From: Pegea sp. RAD2-039
Lineage: Eukaryota; Chordata; Thaliacea; Salpida; Salpidae
Reading direction: 5' to 3'
Length of the DNA stretch: 64,000 nt
Assembly (NCBI GenBank): GCA_034620365.1
Contig: JAQGEQ010000162.1
Location: 62,001-126,000, forward strand
A program made the translations under genes and the position numbers. This document shows, in pieces, positions 22,906 through 34,614 of this stretch. Each line of letters opens with the position of its first letter. Position 1 is the stretch's first letter. Under the pieces are notes generated by a model. It ran no database searches. It was not told the origin of the DNA and worked only from the letters and a program-made list of their open reading frames with translations.

Positions 22906-25345
22906 TTTCATCATTATTGAGGGAGCTATGAGGGTGCTACTGATTGTTGATTTATATTTTTAAAAGATAACTTCTTGACATTGGATTTACAAATACCAAG
23001 TTTAAAAAAAGCAGAATAGCAAATCTTGTTCGATTTGTAATGTTTGATTTATAGGATTTAGAATTATTAGTATTAATAAAACTATTAATATTAGTATAAT
23101 TTAATGTATGTTGAAGAATAAAATTGTATTTCAATAAAAATGAAAAAATGTATATCAAAAAGAAAAGTAGAAATGGAAATGGTGTTTATGGTAATATTAC
23201 TTTAATATTATTAGATGGTATTATTTTTGGTATTGATGTTTTTATTTATATTAATTAAAAATATCTGTTTCAAGTATTGAGTAACTAAAAAAATAAAAGA
23301 ATTTAAAACATTTTATTAATTTTAAGCATTTTAAAGTTATTTTCTAATAGATTAGAATTAATATAATTAACATTCAATTTGAGATTGAACTTTCGACAAT
23401 CAAACTTTGTATTAAGCTGCTAGTATAAAAAGCAAGAACTTCTTAATCTGTATTGTACAGCAATTTGGCATAAAATTTATAAAAAATAAAGGATAAAAGT
23501 TTACAGGTACTTATCTTGTGATTTAATTTGATTTGTTTGTGTAGCTTATCAAAGCATAGTTCTTTTATCATTGAAAGCTGCTTGAAGGCTTGAGTAGGTG
23601 GATGGTTTATGCAAAATACTGCTTAACTCTTTATAATTTTATGTTTAAATTACTTCTTGCTTGACAAACACAACAAAAGTACATTTAGAAGCATTGTTTA
23701 TTTAGCTTTATCAACGGTTTTTGTAAATAATAAAATTAGATTATAATTCAAAATTTATTACTTTAAGAGATAAACAACAAAATTATAAATATTTTTTAGA
23801 CCAGCAGTTATCCGAATGGAAATATCTTTTATCGTTCATTTCTACTGGTTTTCAATTCTATACGTAGTATGGAAGCACTATTTTGTCATGCTCTAAACTT
23901 ACTTGAACATGAGACTTGAGGAAAATGCACAAAAGCCAGCGCTAGAACGACTCTCTATTTAAATCTCATCATCATCCTGGTATATCCCAAAAAGCTAAAG
24001 CAATAGCAAAACATCAGTAAAAAAATCCTAATTAGAATTTAAACAACATAAATAAGCTGCTAATCAATGAAGATATTATCAAATCATATTTTGAAGACTT
24101 TTAATTCAATGTATAAACTGTTGAAAGCAACGAGACATCTACCAAATTTTTGTAAACAATCTTCAATCAAATTTGGTTTTTATATTTTGACTTTTACTTC
24201 GACAAGGATTTTATTTCTATATAAATATAACATCCTTTGTTCACAGCACCTGTGTTTCTATCCATTGTGTTGTATTGACGAACAGTTTAAGTAAAAATAA
24301 GAGAGGTTTACTCTAAGTCATGAGGAATACTTAATCCAAATCTATAAGAGTAAGCTTAAACACAGAAAACAGATAAAAAATCTGTTTAATTATTTAGGTC
24401 AGCCCAAGCAGATGGCTCATAATAGGGAGAAATTATGTAATCATCTTGAATTTTATATCTTTGATGATACTGTTTTAAGTTGCTGGCTAGTATTTCTGAG
24501 CAGCAAACACAACAAACTGAAAGTTGTTCTGCACGTGTTATATTTTAATTTAATAAACGATAATTTGTAGGTAGAAAGTTTATATAATTTTCAAGCTTAT
24601 ATTTCCTACAAACTTTGCACTAAAGATTTTGTATAGTTAGTACAATAATTTCAATAATAAAAACTCTTACTAGTTCTTCAAAAAAAATAGAATAATTTTT
24701 TTTGTTTTTATTTACTACATACAAGTATGGAAACCATTTGAAGATAAAAAATTATAAAACACAAAAACAGAAGTATCAATCATCTTTTTACAGATTCATG
24801 ATAATAAGTGGACAAATGTTTACATACACAAGGGCAAACATTAGTGAAAATGTATTAAAATATTTGAATAGAAGGTATAAGAATCATGTACACTTTAATA
24901 CTGAAGAAGTTAATAAACAAATATTAAATGCAACATTGACATGAAATTATAGCATTTATTAATACTTCATTTTTTAAATAGCAGATGTAACAGATACAAC
25001 ACGATAATACTAAATAATCAGCACCAAAAATTTATAATAGAAATATTTGTGACATTCTGTAAAACAATATTTAAAATATTATTTGTTTATATGAAAACAA
25101 ATAATTTAAATCTAAATAGTTATATTTAAATAACATTTGAAACAGCATGAAGTTTATTCTAAGATATCTGGAAAATGTCACTGAAAACATTTTAAAACCT
25201 AAGTGACAAAAGTTGTGGCAAATAGCACCTTTATACTGTCAAGGAGTTCTTTGATTAAAAGAATTATAGATACTAAGAACTTCTTAAGCAAATGGTCTAA
25301 AGTTATTTGTTTATCAATCGAAAAGTTCTTTACAGATATCGTTTT
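22906..25345. other. AT-rich DNA without a recognised gene
   Basis: About 2.4 kb with no copy elsewhere in the window, no splice-supported exon and no recognised repeat. Several open frames of 60-80 codons occur, as expected by chance at this composition. The longest (24,702-24,944, plus) has no homologous copy to support it. A few simple-sequence patches (for example 23,200-23,240) are present. Confidence 0.5.
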
Positions 25346-25350
25346 TATGT

Positions 25351-27042
25351 TTAATAATCAATCATAGCGTCTTTTTCTCTTAAGTGACTTTTCAGCTGAA
25401 AAACGTCTACCTCTAGCGTCTTTTTTGTTGTTGATAGTTCTTTAACAAGTCTTACGTCTTCCTTCACAACATCTGCTGTCAGCATTATATCTACTATAAT
25501 GTGAAGATTCTTCTTTACATTTTTCACATTCTTTTCTTGTATTATCTTTGTATCGATTATTGGAAGTGCTTTCATGTTTTAGTTCTGCTGATGTTGGTGA
25601 AAAACGAGATGGATGAACTCGTAGTAATTCTCCATCATTGTATTCACAAACATTTTCATAATGTTTTGGAAGTTTTCTTTTTCTGGAACTAGTTTTTCTT
25701 TTTTTTCGCGACTTTAGAACTTTTTTGAATCTTATAGTTCTTTCTCTGGTGGGAGATAACTCGGTTGTTGAATACTCTTCATCCGAGGAATCTAAGAATC
25801 TTTTAACTTTTTTTGCTTTTTGTCTCTCAACAGGAGCATTTACAAGGGTTACTGTTTCTTTTGGTATTTGCACTTCTTGCCTATTATTGTCATTATCAAA
25901 TTCAATAACGCTGTTTCTTAAACTATTTATATTACATTCACTAGCGTCATCGGAGTCCAATGTGAGATCGATAATGCTAGTTGAACTAACATCTTTGCTT
26001 GAATCACGTTTTTTGTGCAAATGTTCCAACTGTTTGTTTGTCTCTATTATCTTTTCAATTTTTTTCGAATTTTCAGGCCTAACCTTTCGACATTGTTTTT
26101 GAACTTTTGTAGATTCAACTGCTGTTGTCGCTTGATTAGGACTTGCTGTACATGTCGTTAGTTCTTTATTACTTGTTTCAGCAAGAGAACAGTGTTGAAT
26201 ACTAATGCTATGAGGAACTTCAACTGGTTTTTCAAGGAAAGTTTCACGGACTGTTATCAAGTAACTCTTTTTCAGTCTTATTTCTAGCCTCGTCATTTGC
26301 ATCAGCTTTTGTAACTGGGGAAACTTCTTCAATCTCTTCTTCATCATCGTCAATTATGAAAACAGCAGCCTTAGCTCGTTTGTGTTTTCTCCAATTATTG
26401 AGTAAATCTCCCATAGTAGCTGGTTCACGTTTCACAAGATCTTTATTTAAGATACTACCGTTTTGTGCGTCTTTCATAACTTGACTAAATTGGTTTTCTC
26501 CTTCGCTGCTTTCTTGACCCCCTGTATTGGCTACATAGTTTAAAACATATTTAGCATATTGTTTAGACCAGCCAGATGTTGTTGGTTGCTCGTATTGGTT
26601 TCCAAAATAACTACTTTGGGCTGAATGTTGAGATTGAGAGGTCTCACTTTTTTCTTCAGAAGAAAGTATTCCAGATTCGTTTTCTTTTTCTAAGACTGAA
26701 TTGTCTTTTAGTTGTCTATCTGTTGATCAATTATCGCTTACGGGAGGCTTATACCAACCACCCAAGTGATTATGTATTGCTGAAGAGCTTTGTTTTGTTG
26801 TGAGTTTGTCTGAATACTTGGATGCTGTTTCGGTATTTTGAGGTTTTTTTGTTGTTGTTTAATCAAGGTTCTAGAGCTTAATTTACAAGAATCCTTTTTA
26901 AATGTTACTCTAGTAAGCTCAACTGGTATTAATTTAAGATTTCGTTGTCTATTTTGATTTTTCAAAAGCCTTGGATCTTTTCCATGTTTGATTAAAGTTG
27001 AGCTCCACTTAGCCAGTCTTAGTCCAGGTTTTCTTTTATCTA
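25351..27042 (-). pseudogene. PCGF-like gene 3' tail: disordered, two SIM-like motifs, coiled coil
   Basis: The minus strand codes for about 560 residues in pieces. It starts KRKPGLRLAKWSS, shifts frame in an A-run near 26,850, meets a TGA at 26,727-26,729, shifts again near 26,250 and near 25,480, then ends in a charged coiled-coil-like stretch KELSTTKKTLEVDVFQLK and a stop at 25,351. Visible motifs are VFIIDDDEEE (26,334-26,363) and IIDLTLDSDD (25,946-25,975), both of the SUMO-interaction form (hydrophobic core followed by acidic residues), and a basic KSRKKRK/SRKRK nuclear-localisation-like cluster near 25,700. It directly follows the P2 tail exon on the same strand. Long unstructured tails occur in Drosophila Psc and Su(z)2. 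No other copy of this segment exists in the window. Membership of the PCGF-like gene is inferred from position. Confidence 0.5.
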
Positions 27043-27123
27043 AGTTTGTTCGATGTTCTTTTTATCATGTGTTTTGCATGCCACAGTTTGAGGTGTTACA
27101 TTTTTTCAAATAAGTTTACTTAC

Positions 27124-28757
27124 AAATGGTTGTTTTGAAACTTTCTTATAAGCGTTTGCTTCCATATGGGTTTTTGAAGAATGAATGCTTGTATTCATTT
27201 CTTCATCTCCTATCAATTCTTGGTTCCTCCAAGTAAATTTCTTGAAAATTTTAGGATTTAAAGGTTTCTTTCAGTTGTCAACAGAAGAAGTTATTTTAGA
27301 GTCTCTTTCATTATTTGTTTTACTACACTCAGATGTTTTTGATACTATTTGTGTTGACTTCGTGGAAGAAGGTTTACCCGATCTCGGCTTATATTGTAAT
27401 TTCTAGACTGGAATCGGCTTCTTCTGCAATGTCCTTAAGGAAGATGTGTTTAAGGTCGATTGATTCTTGTCTGTTTTGTCACTATTAAATGAGTTTTCCT
27501 GTGACAGGACTCCACAACTTTTTCCAATATAATTATATACTTGAAAATCAGGAGACTGATAAGTCTCATTCTTATTTCTTTGATTTTTATCTATTTCTAA
27601 AAGAGATTTTATCGCTGGCTGTTTAGTTTCATTTGTCTGAGACATATTTAAAGCACTCGTAGAAGCATGATCTGAAGTTGATAAAGAAGTTTTCTCATCA
27701 GAATTGTGGGAAGAAAATGTTTCAAAGATGTTCTCTAACTTATTCAAACTTGTGTTCGGAGTTGTGTGCCGAAAATTCGTTGCACAATGATTGGATGAGT
27801 TGCCGTTTGTTTTTTTACAATTTGATAGAAACAAAACATCTTGGTTTATTAACTTTTATTGTCATTTTTGTTCAAAAATTAGGGACTTCACTGTTTCTCA
27901 AAAGTTTTGAATAATCATGCTTTATTATGCATTGATGATCGTTCTTTTTTCATATAAAATGTAAATTCAATCTCTAATATCTAAATAGAAAATTTATTTG
28001 ACCAAAATAAAATAGTTTATATATAAAATACCTTCCGGTTTTTTTCCCAAACACCTCCTTTAGTGTCTTATCATTGTTAAGATATTCCTCATTGCACTCC
28101 AACACCGACTTTTGTTAAAACAAATAACTTTTAAACCTTTTTTCCAAACCAATTTTTCTACTTTAACATAATTACAAGTTATAAAATATACAAAACATGA
28201 AGATTTAAAAGTAAAAAAACTTGACTTAATATATTCAGTGAAGTTAAAAATAATTATAATTTGTTTATATACTTAAAATTTTATTTGTTTAACAAACATT
28301 AGAAGTGGTTTAAAAAATCGTTCGTATTTTCTATGTCACTTATTTTAAATAAATACTTTTGAATCTACATTTTAAAAGTGCATAAAAGTATAAAATAATT
28401 ACTTGAGTAGAGGTTTCCCGTCTATGTACACTTTCTAGCTTGGTAAAAACAAGTTTTTCAACTGATCTTACTGAGCTATTTTAGTTAATGATGATTTCAA
28501 ACGGATCAATCTCGGGAATAATCTTTACAAAATGACTGTCCTCAACTTCATTGAGGTTGCTACAATAAAAACCATTTTTTGATGAAACGTATTTTTAGGA
28601 ATAAATTTAAAATCATACAAAGCTATATAATTGATAAAAAGAAATTCTTGATTAAAAAAGTCAACACAAACAATTTTCAAATAAAAGTAACTTTATAATC
28701 ACCTAGTTAAATGTTTCAGTTTCAAAGTATAAGCTCTGCTAGGATCTTCAGTAAATT
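27124..28757 (-). pseudogene. P2: PCGF/Psc-like gene copy lacking its RING exons
   Basis: Exons: linker 28,703-28,757, RAWUL-like part 1 28,403-28,559 with a correct acceptor, RAWUL-like part 2 28,032-28,108, and tail exon 27,124-27,839, ending at the same CCATTT|GTAAGT donor. Disruptions are a TAA in RAWUL part 1 (shared with P1), a seventh A in the run of part 2 that shifts the frame, a TAG at 27,403-27,405 replacing the Trp of PVWKLQYKP, and a TGA near 27,280. Near the tail donor it keeps AAG where the other three copies have TAG. It lacks both RING exons through the same joint as P1. It is the only copy joined to the long 3' tail segment. Confidence 0.6.
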
Positions 28758-28886
28758 CTAAGGAAAAAAAAATATTGTAAATTTCAGATGAAAAAAAGAT
28801 TCTGATAATCGTTTTTATTTTTTTTATTTTATTTTGACTTATTTTCATGAGTATATAATAAACATTGTATCCTAGATACTAAAGTC

Positions 28887-29345
28887 TTAATTTTGTCTGA
28901 AATTATCGTGAATTCTGAATTTACCACTAAAACAAATTATAAAAAAAGGTTTAGTAAAATAAAAAACGTATATTTAAAAATAGAATATTAAAAATTAGTT
29001 ACTTTTTTGCTGAACTTCGGTTTATCACCATGATTCAAAAGTTTCTTTTAACTAAATAGTTAAAATTGTTTGTATAAAGTTCCGCAGAATACCTTTTTCT
29101 AACAATTATATTTTCTGTAAAATTTTAACTCTTTCTTTAAACAGTTTCAGTCATTTAAGCAAACTTTTTACCTCTTATTTCTTCCAAAGAATATGTTGCT
29201 TCTGTTACTCGAAGCAAATGTTGAACATTAGATGAGAAAATAAGAATATTTCGTTTTGTTTATTTGCAATTTTTTGTTATCTTCAAACTATAACTTTTTC
29301 TGTTGTTTGTATCTATTGGCAAATGGTCCATCACAATATATAATT
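28887..29345 (-). pseudogene. Gene J, copy 2: unrecognised gene upstream of the PCGF unit
   Basis: Three minus-strand exons agree in splice phase. J1 ends at 29,172 (LLRVTEATYSLEEIR, then donor GAG|GTAAAA). J2 is 29,003-29,114 (ENIIVRKRYSAELYTNN, then FNYLVKRNF and a TGA, then IMVINRSSAK). J3 is 28,887-28,926 (GKFRIHDNLRQN stop). The first base split between J1 and J2 and the second between J2 and J3 restore codons GAA and AAT. An earlier possible exon near 29,290-29,335 reads DGPFANRYKQQKKL. No family was recognised. The gene ends shortly upstream of where the PCGF start lies in P3. Confidence 0.4.
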
Positions 29346-29636
29346 TCTTATCGATCCAAATTTTTCAACAATTTAAATATTTATGGAAGGTTAACTAGAT
29401 AAGGTAATTATGAATATCAATAGTAAATTACTTTATAGCAATTATTTTATGCTAATTTAAATTTTAACCTATTGAACAGCTGAAACACAAAAATGTTTTG
29501 AGTACAACTACTGAATTAAAACTACATTACTTCTAATTTTTATAAGATGTCACAAATCAAAATTTAGCACAAAAAAATACTCCACATTAACATGAGTTAG
29601 ATAAAAATGTTTGGACTTAAATCATTTTGTTTTCAG

Positions 29637-30189
29637 CAGAATATTTCAACCCTTGTGAAGAAAGCACCCGAGACATTTAAAACTGAATAACAAAAGTAAC
29701 AGTTAAGAAATTGTTGATGAAGATGAAGATGATGAGGATTTGGTTGTAAATGTTTCTGGTATTAGTTACAAAGGTGACATCGAAGATGTTTCTGAGGAAA
29801 AAAAAATTAAAGGTTCAAATACAAATCTATTAAAGATCTTATTTATAATTGCTACGAACAAGCATAAAATATCTAATAATCAAAGTAACTACAAACACAA
29901 ACTTATTATTAATCAGCAGTAACTTTTTCTAACATAAATCATTCAAAACGAGAAAAATAATTTGGAAAAACAACCGGAAAAAGTGATAAAAATTAATTTT
30001 GTTTTTAAACAAAAGCTTAAATGAACTTGATTTATAAATAATTTGTTTGCAGCTGAAGTCTTAAAAGAGTCAAGTGAGGAGGATTTTAAAGATCAAAAAG
30101 ATATTAGAGTGAAGGAGGAAGTTAAAGATGAAAAAGATTTTAAGTTAAAATGGAAACTTGAAAGTAAAAGAAAATTCCTGTGTGGCTGA
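29637..30189 (+). pseudogene. Gene F/E, copy 1 (plus strand, acidic then Lys-rich)
   Basis: Exon F begins after TTGTTTTCAG and, in its main frame, reads QEIVDEDEDDEDLVVNVSG then ISYKGDIEDVSEEKKIKGS. Exon E begins at 30,053 after TTTGTTTGCAG and reads EVLKESSEEDFKDQKDIR then VKEEVKDEKDFKLKWKLE, broken here by a TGA at 30,187-30,189 that is CGA in the other two copies. The product would be strongly charged, possibly nuclear. No family was recognised. It faces away from the PCGF/J genes. Confidence 0.4.
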
Positions 30190-32100
30190 TTTAAAAAAAA
30201 TTTCAAACTTGAATAAAGTTTTAAGATCTTTTTAACTAAAGGAAACTCACGATTAAAAGATCTAAAGAAAGTCATTCTGATATGATTTTAATTTACAAAC
30301 ATATATACTTACTGTTCATGAAAAACAAACACTTTTCACTTGCTCAAAATATGGAAGTTTTTTTTGCACAGAAAGTTAACCTTAACCAAAATATACAATA
30401 AGTTCATCAACATGTAACCTATGAAATGATTAACTTATAATCAAACATTACGAAAAAAGTTTTGTAAATCATTTCAAAAAGTCATCTTCATAATAAGTAG
30501 AAAGATTTTTTCCAGTATTAATCAAAGAACAAAACCAAAGTATTTATTTGGCCAACAGGTGTTGTTCTGGTTTATAATTGAAATTGTCAACTTAAAATCT
30601 GCACAAAATATTAGAAACCGGATGAAAATATGCAATTGACAAATACAAAAGCGCCAAAAATGCTCAAATCTTATAAAATATTTCTGTTGATATAAACACT
30701 ATACTTTAAGGTTTTTAATTAAAGTTATTCTGTTTTTGAAATTATTTTTTTGAAGTTATATTGTGCTTTTGAGTCATAATTTACTTTTTTGAGTTTTACA
30801 ATCAACTATTAGTAATAAGTAATATTATTTAAACAGACTTTTAGATCAGTCTCACATTTAAAATTAGTAAAAATTCTCAGACAATTTAACAACAAATTCC
30901 ATTTTATCTTTTGAATTCAGCAAATTCTTAAAGATAAAAAAGACATTTTATCAATAATAACTGTGCTTCAAGTTTTCTTGAAGTTTCTTCAGTATTTATG
31001 TGAATGACGTAAAATTATTCTATATAAATACAACCCTTAGAAAAATTAATGGTTCTTGCCAAACACTCTGGTGGTAAATCAGTTAATCTTCAATCTTTAT
31101 TAGAATCTGTTAATTTCTGACTTAATCAACAGCTAGGTACAAATTCAAAATTTCTACCTCTCGACAAATAAACTTCCAACATTTACTTCAACTAATTTTT
31201 AATTAGACAAAAACAAAAATTCTCATTATCAATTCATTAAAGACTTGATGATCTTTATCTCTCACTTAAGTTATTTACTGATAATTGGTTCATCTACTTT
31301 ATAAAAAATTCATAAATCTTTTAAGAGCAGAGAGATATGGATACTCCCTTATAAGTTCTTCACTTTAAAAAAGCTCTTTTAAATCTTCAATCCATTCTAA
31401 GATCATTTATCAGGAAGACTCCACTTAAAGAAAAACATTGATTATTAGAAATAAATGTTTGATCAATTTATTCATAAATGCTAAAAACGTATTTTATGGT
31501 GACTTTGGTAGTTGACCTTTCAAACCAAGAATTAAAATGAATTTAAATTTTTTTCGAGACGTCCATCTATTTTGTAGAAGTTAGATTTTTTCTTATGTTT
31601 TATTGTTCATTAACATTTATATTCAGATAACATCTGTAAAACATACTAACCGTTCTAATAATATTTGAAGCTGAATTTTTTGTACGAGTCGTCTTTCTGA
31701 AGAAAAGAAAAATAAATTGGTCATTAATATTTTACTTATTTTATAAATCTCTTGTGGTACCCACAAACGCAAAACTTTATATGGTTAATAAATACAGTAA
31801 GGAGACTGTCTCCATCAAATATTACTTGCAATAATTCTAATCTTTGGAACCGTCGAAATGGCGGTGTACAAAAAATAAAACTAGAAGCTCACTTAAAAGT
31901 AAATAAGTGTAAAGCTGAATGTCTTTTAAACGAGCTGGCTAAATATTCTACGTGTTTCTTCTGCTGTCTTACAATTATAAAAGAACTTAATAAAAATTCC
32001 ATAAAATTGTAGCTGTTTATGAAATATTTTTTCATATCATGAAATTATATACTCATTATATTATTCTTTTGCAATTTAACTTCTTTGAGGATGAGAAAAT
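30190..32100 (+). pseudogene. Possible downstream exons of the plus-strand gene, copy 1
   Basis: Mostly non-coding, but two stretches look like exons conserved in the other units. The first, 31,049-31,171, reads MVLAKHSGGKSVNLQSLLES, a TGA, then LNQQLGTNSKFLPLDK. The second, 31,840-31,960, reads NLWNRRNGGVQKIKLEAHLK then AECLLNELAKYS. A shorter candidate near 30,515-30,560 reads INQRTKPKYLFGQQ and is followed by GTG. Stops interrupt at least the first. The remaining sequence is AT-rich with no feature. Confidence 0.3.
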
Positions 32101-32292
32101 GAAGATGACTTCCTGATGAAGTCATTGTCAGTGTTTGCATCATTATTTTTAAAATCATGGTTACAAGTCACCGAAAAATTGTTTTGTTGACTTCAAACAA
32201 TCAAAAGACAATGATGACGTCACAACCAATGTCAACGACGTCATCTTCTTATATTCGTTTAGAAAAAGTTGTTCGCTCAATTTAAGCTAAAG
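32101..32292. repeat. CRE-rich segment, copy 2
   Basis: Homologue of 1-190. Holds one perfect TGACGTCA (32,215-32,222) and a near match about 20 bases on. After 32,292 it jumps directly to sequence matching 1,800 onward, so about 1.6 kb present in the first unit is missing. Confidence 0.6.
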
Positions 32293-32879
32293 TAAATTAT
32301 ATACATTTCATAATCAAGCTTTTTCTAGCGCATACTTTCAACTTCTAAAATTAAGTTTTATTGATTTGTACTTATGAGCCAAAGATACAAATTAAACTGA
32401 ATTGAAAGATAACTCAAGAATTCATTAATTGTAGTTTTATTATTATATTTAGATTTAGCAAAAACTCACAAAAGTTTAGACGAATTTCACAAGATATACA
32501 CAGAAGATACTAAATGAAATCAATTAAATGAGCTTCTATTACTTTACCTTTGATTACATAAAATTGTGTTCATAAATTCCCTTCTTTCACTGATAACTAT
32601 TACATAATTTCTAATATAGAGTAAACACTAAATTTAATTCAATTATATGTTTTATTTAAATAATTTTCTCATTCATCTGATTATATCTAATTATACGATT
32701 GTATACAAAGAGATATCTATACAAAAATTCAGTTCAACATCAAATAATAAAATATTCAACATATACCAAACATAAAATCTCATTTGCTATTCTAATGTAC
32801 TCGATTTCTTTTGGTCAAGCATTAGTTAATACATCTTGTCAAAAAAATGTGTTTGTCCCAACTTTTCTGTAAGGACACT

Positions 32880-33930
32880 TTCAGTAGTAGTGTATCAAGG
32901 TAGAATGTAAGACGTAAAATAAAAAAAGTATATGTAAATGAAAGGCTGAAAATAAAAATGACAAGATGAATATTATAATGATGGAACCATCGATTATGGC
33001 AGACAAATTTGTGAATGAATAAGCTATTGCAACAAACGAACATCTGGCTGCAGTGTGATTGAGATTAGATGATCGTGGAACTATTATTTATCTAGCTGTT
33101 TTCTTGCTTCATATGCAGAATCGGTTTGTTTTGGTTCATGAAAGATGTTGATGAATGCCTTCAAACTTCTCGTTCTACTGCAAGTTGAGAGAAGTGTCAT
33201 TAAACTGTTTGTAAACAAATATTTGGTTTTTGTATTCAAAAATTTATAAGTATTTATAATTATTTTGATGTTTTGTAAATAAATCAATAACATTTTCTTC
33301 AATCTAAATATAAATTTCGAATTTATTTAAAATTTGAGAAAAAAATTGTAGATTTTGTGTTTTTTAAAACTGAAATAATTGAAATCAGGAAAATTTTTAT
33401 TGGTGATTTAAAGCTGTATAAACAGTTATACAGGTTTATCTTGTTAGATATGGTTTAATTTATATACTCTAGCAATTTTCTTTGAAAATTATAATCATAA
33501 AATTAATAGTTTAGTTTTATTTCAAATCTGTTCGTTGATATTAGATGTTTGCTGGGGTTTTTCAAGATAAGATTATAATAGGACTTCATCAAAAACAACA
33601 AATATTTTTAATGAAAATCAATGAAACCTGAACAATCTACAGCAACTGAAAAATGTTTAGATTTTCTCTTGTTGCATTCGGACATTCTCATCAGCTCACA
33701 TTTGTCTAAATTGTCATCTGAATCTTCATTATCCACCAGATACTTTAAAAAAGTTGGAAATTTGACCAACAAACTCAGTAATTTCGTATTTTGAAGTTTT
33801 ATTTAAAGTTAATCAAATGGGTAACCCAAACTTTTAGAAAAAAGTAGCTGATGATATAAATAGTCGAAAATGTAATGTAGTTTTTACTAAGAGTTTTTTT
33901 TAGTTTAATACTGACCAGTTTCTTATAGAA
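32880..33930 (-). pseudogene. Q5: truncated family Q copy with intact last exon
   Basis: The last exon (about 33,084-33,183) reads SLKAFINIFHEPKQTD then YEARKQLDK and a stop, after an acceptor ending CTTGCAG. Upstream, the EDSDDNLDKCELMRMSECNK-type exon lies at about 33,640-33,740 before TTCAG|GTTTC, and the exon after GATGCAG lies near 33,575. The D and ES exons are absent, as in Q2 and Q9. Downstream of the stop is a conserved 3' segment (TTGCAGCCAGATG, TTGTTGCAATAGCTT) shared by all copies. Confidence 0.42.
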
Positions 33931-34239
33931 AATTTATGAGCAGTTTAAATAAATATCTAATACTAACATGACGTTTAGATTTAATATTAATTTTAATATA
34001 AATGAATAATCAAAACTGTGTTCATAGAAAGTAATAACAAATATACAATTCAGTTTTGATCTAGAGTTAAGTAATATAAAATGTAATTGTTCTTTAAAAA
34101 ATCTTAAAAATAATAAAAGTGATAAAATATTAATTATATCTATGTATATTTACAAAATACACTTAAATAAAAATCAAATTAAAATATTTATCATTATATA
34201 AATAATTTTATAAACAAAATAAAACAAACAGTGTGTATA

Positions 34240-34353
34240 TATTTGATCAACATACATACCATACAATGCCACGAAGCTTATAACCTCTAACCTTTCACTA
34301 TCTCAAGCCTCTTGGTAGCTGGATTACAAGCATATGCCACAACGCTCAGCGAA
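34240..34353 (-). repeat. 7SL-related 5' head fragment, copy B
   Basis: Same fragment as at 9,340-9,442, in the same position beside a PCGF-like copy. Reads GCTTGTAATCCAGCTACC then AAGAGGCTTGAGATAGTG on the minus strand. Confidence 0.6.
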
Positions 34354-34614
34354 TGTGATTTTTCAAAATATTATTTAAAGGCAAAGTGTTTTTTTTATAT
34401 AATCTTCTCTTTCGAAAGTCACTTTTCAAATATTGATCAACTAAAGAAATAAAAGAGAAATGAAACAAAATTTAGTTTTGTTTGTATACAAAAAACATTT
34501 ACAAAAACATCACATTTTGTCGATTTAGTAACCAGTTTGTTCGATGTTCTTTTTATCATGTGTTTTGCATGCCACAGTTTGAGGTGTTACATTTTTTCAA
34601 ATAAGTTTACTTAC

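Noticed and set aside
24702-24944. Plus-strand 80-residue frame as a gene
   Set aside because: No homologous copy, no splice or start context, and a length expected by chance in AT-rich DNA.
25725-26102. Hydrophobic plus-strand frame as a membrane protein
   Set aside because: It is antisense to the SIM-containing charged frame on the minus strand. Acidic/Ser codons read backwards give Leu/Ser/Phe.
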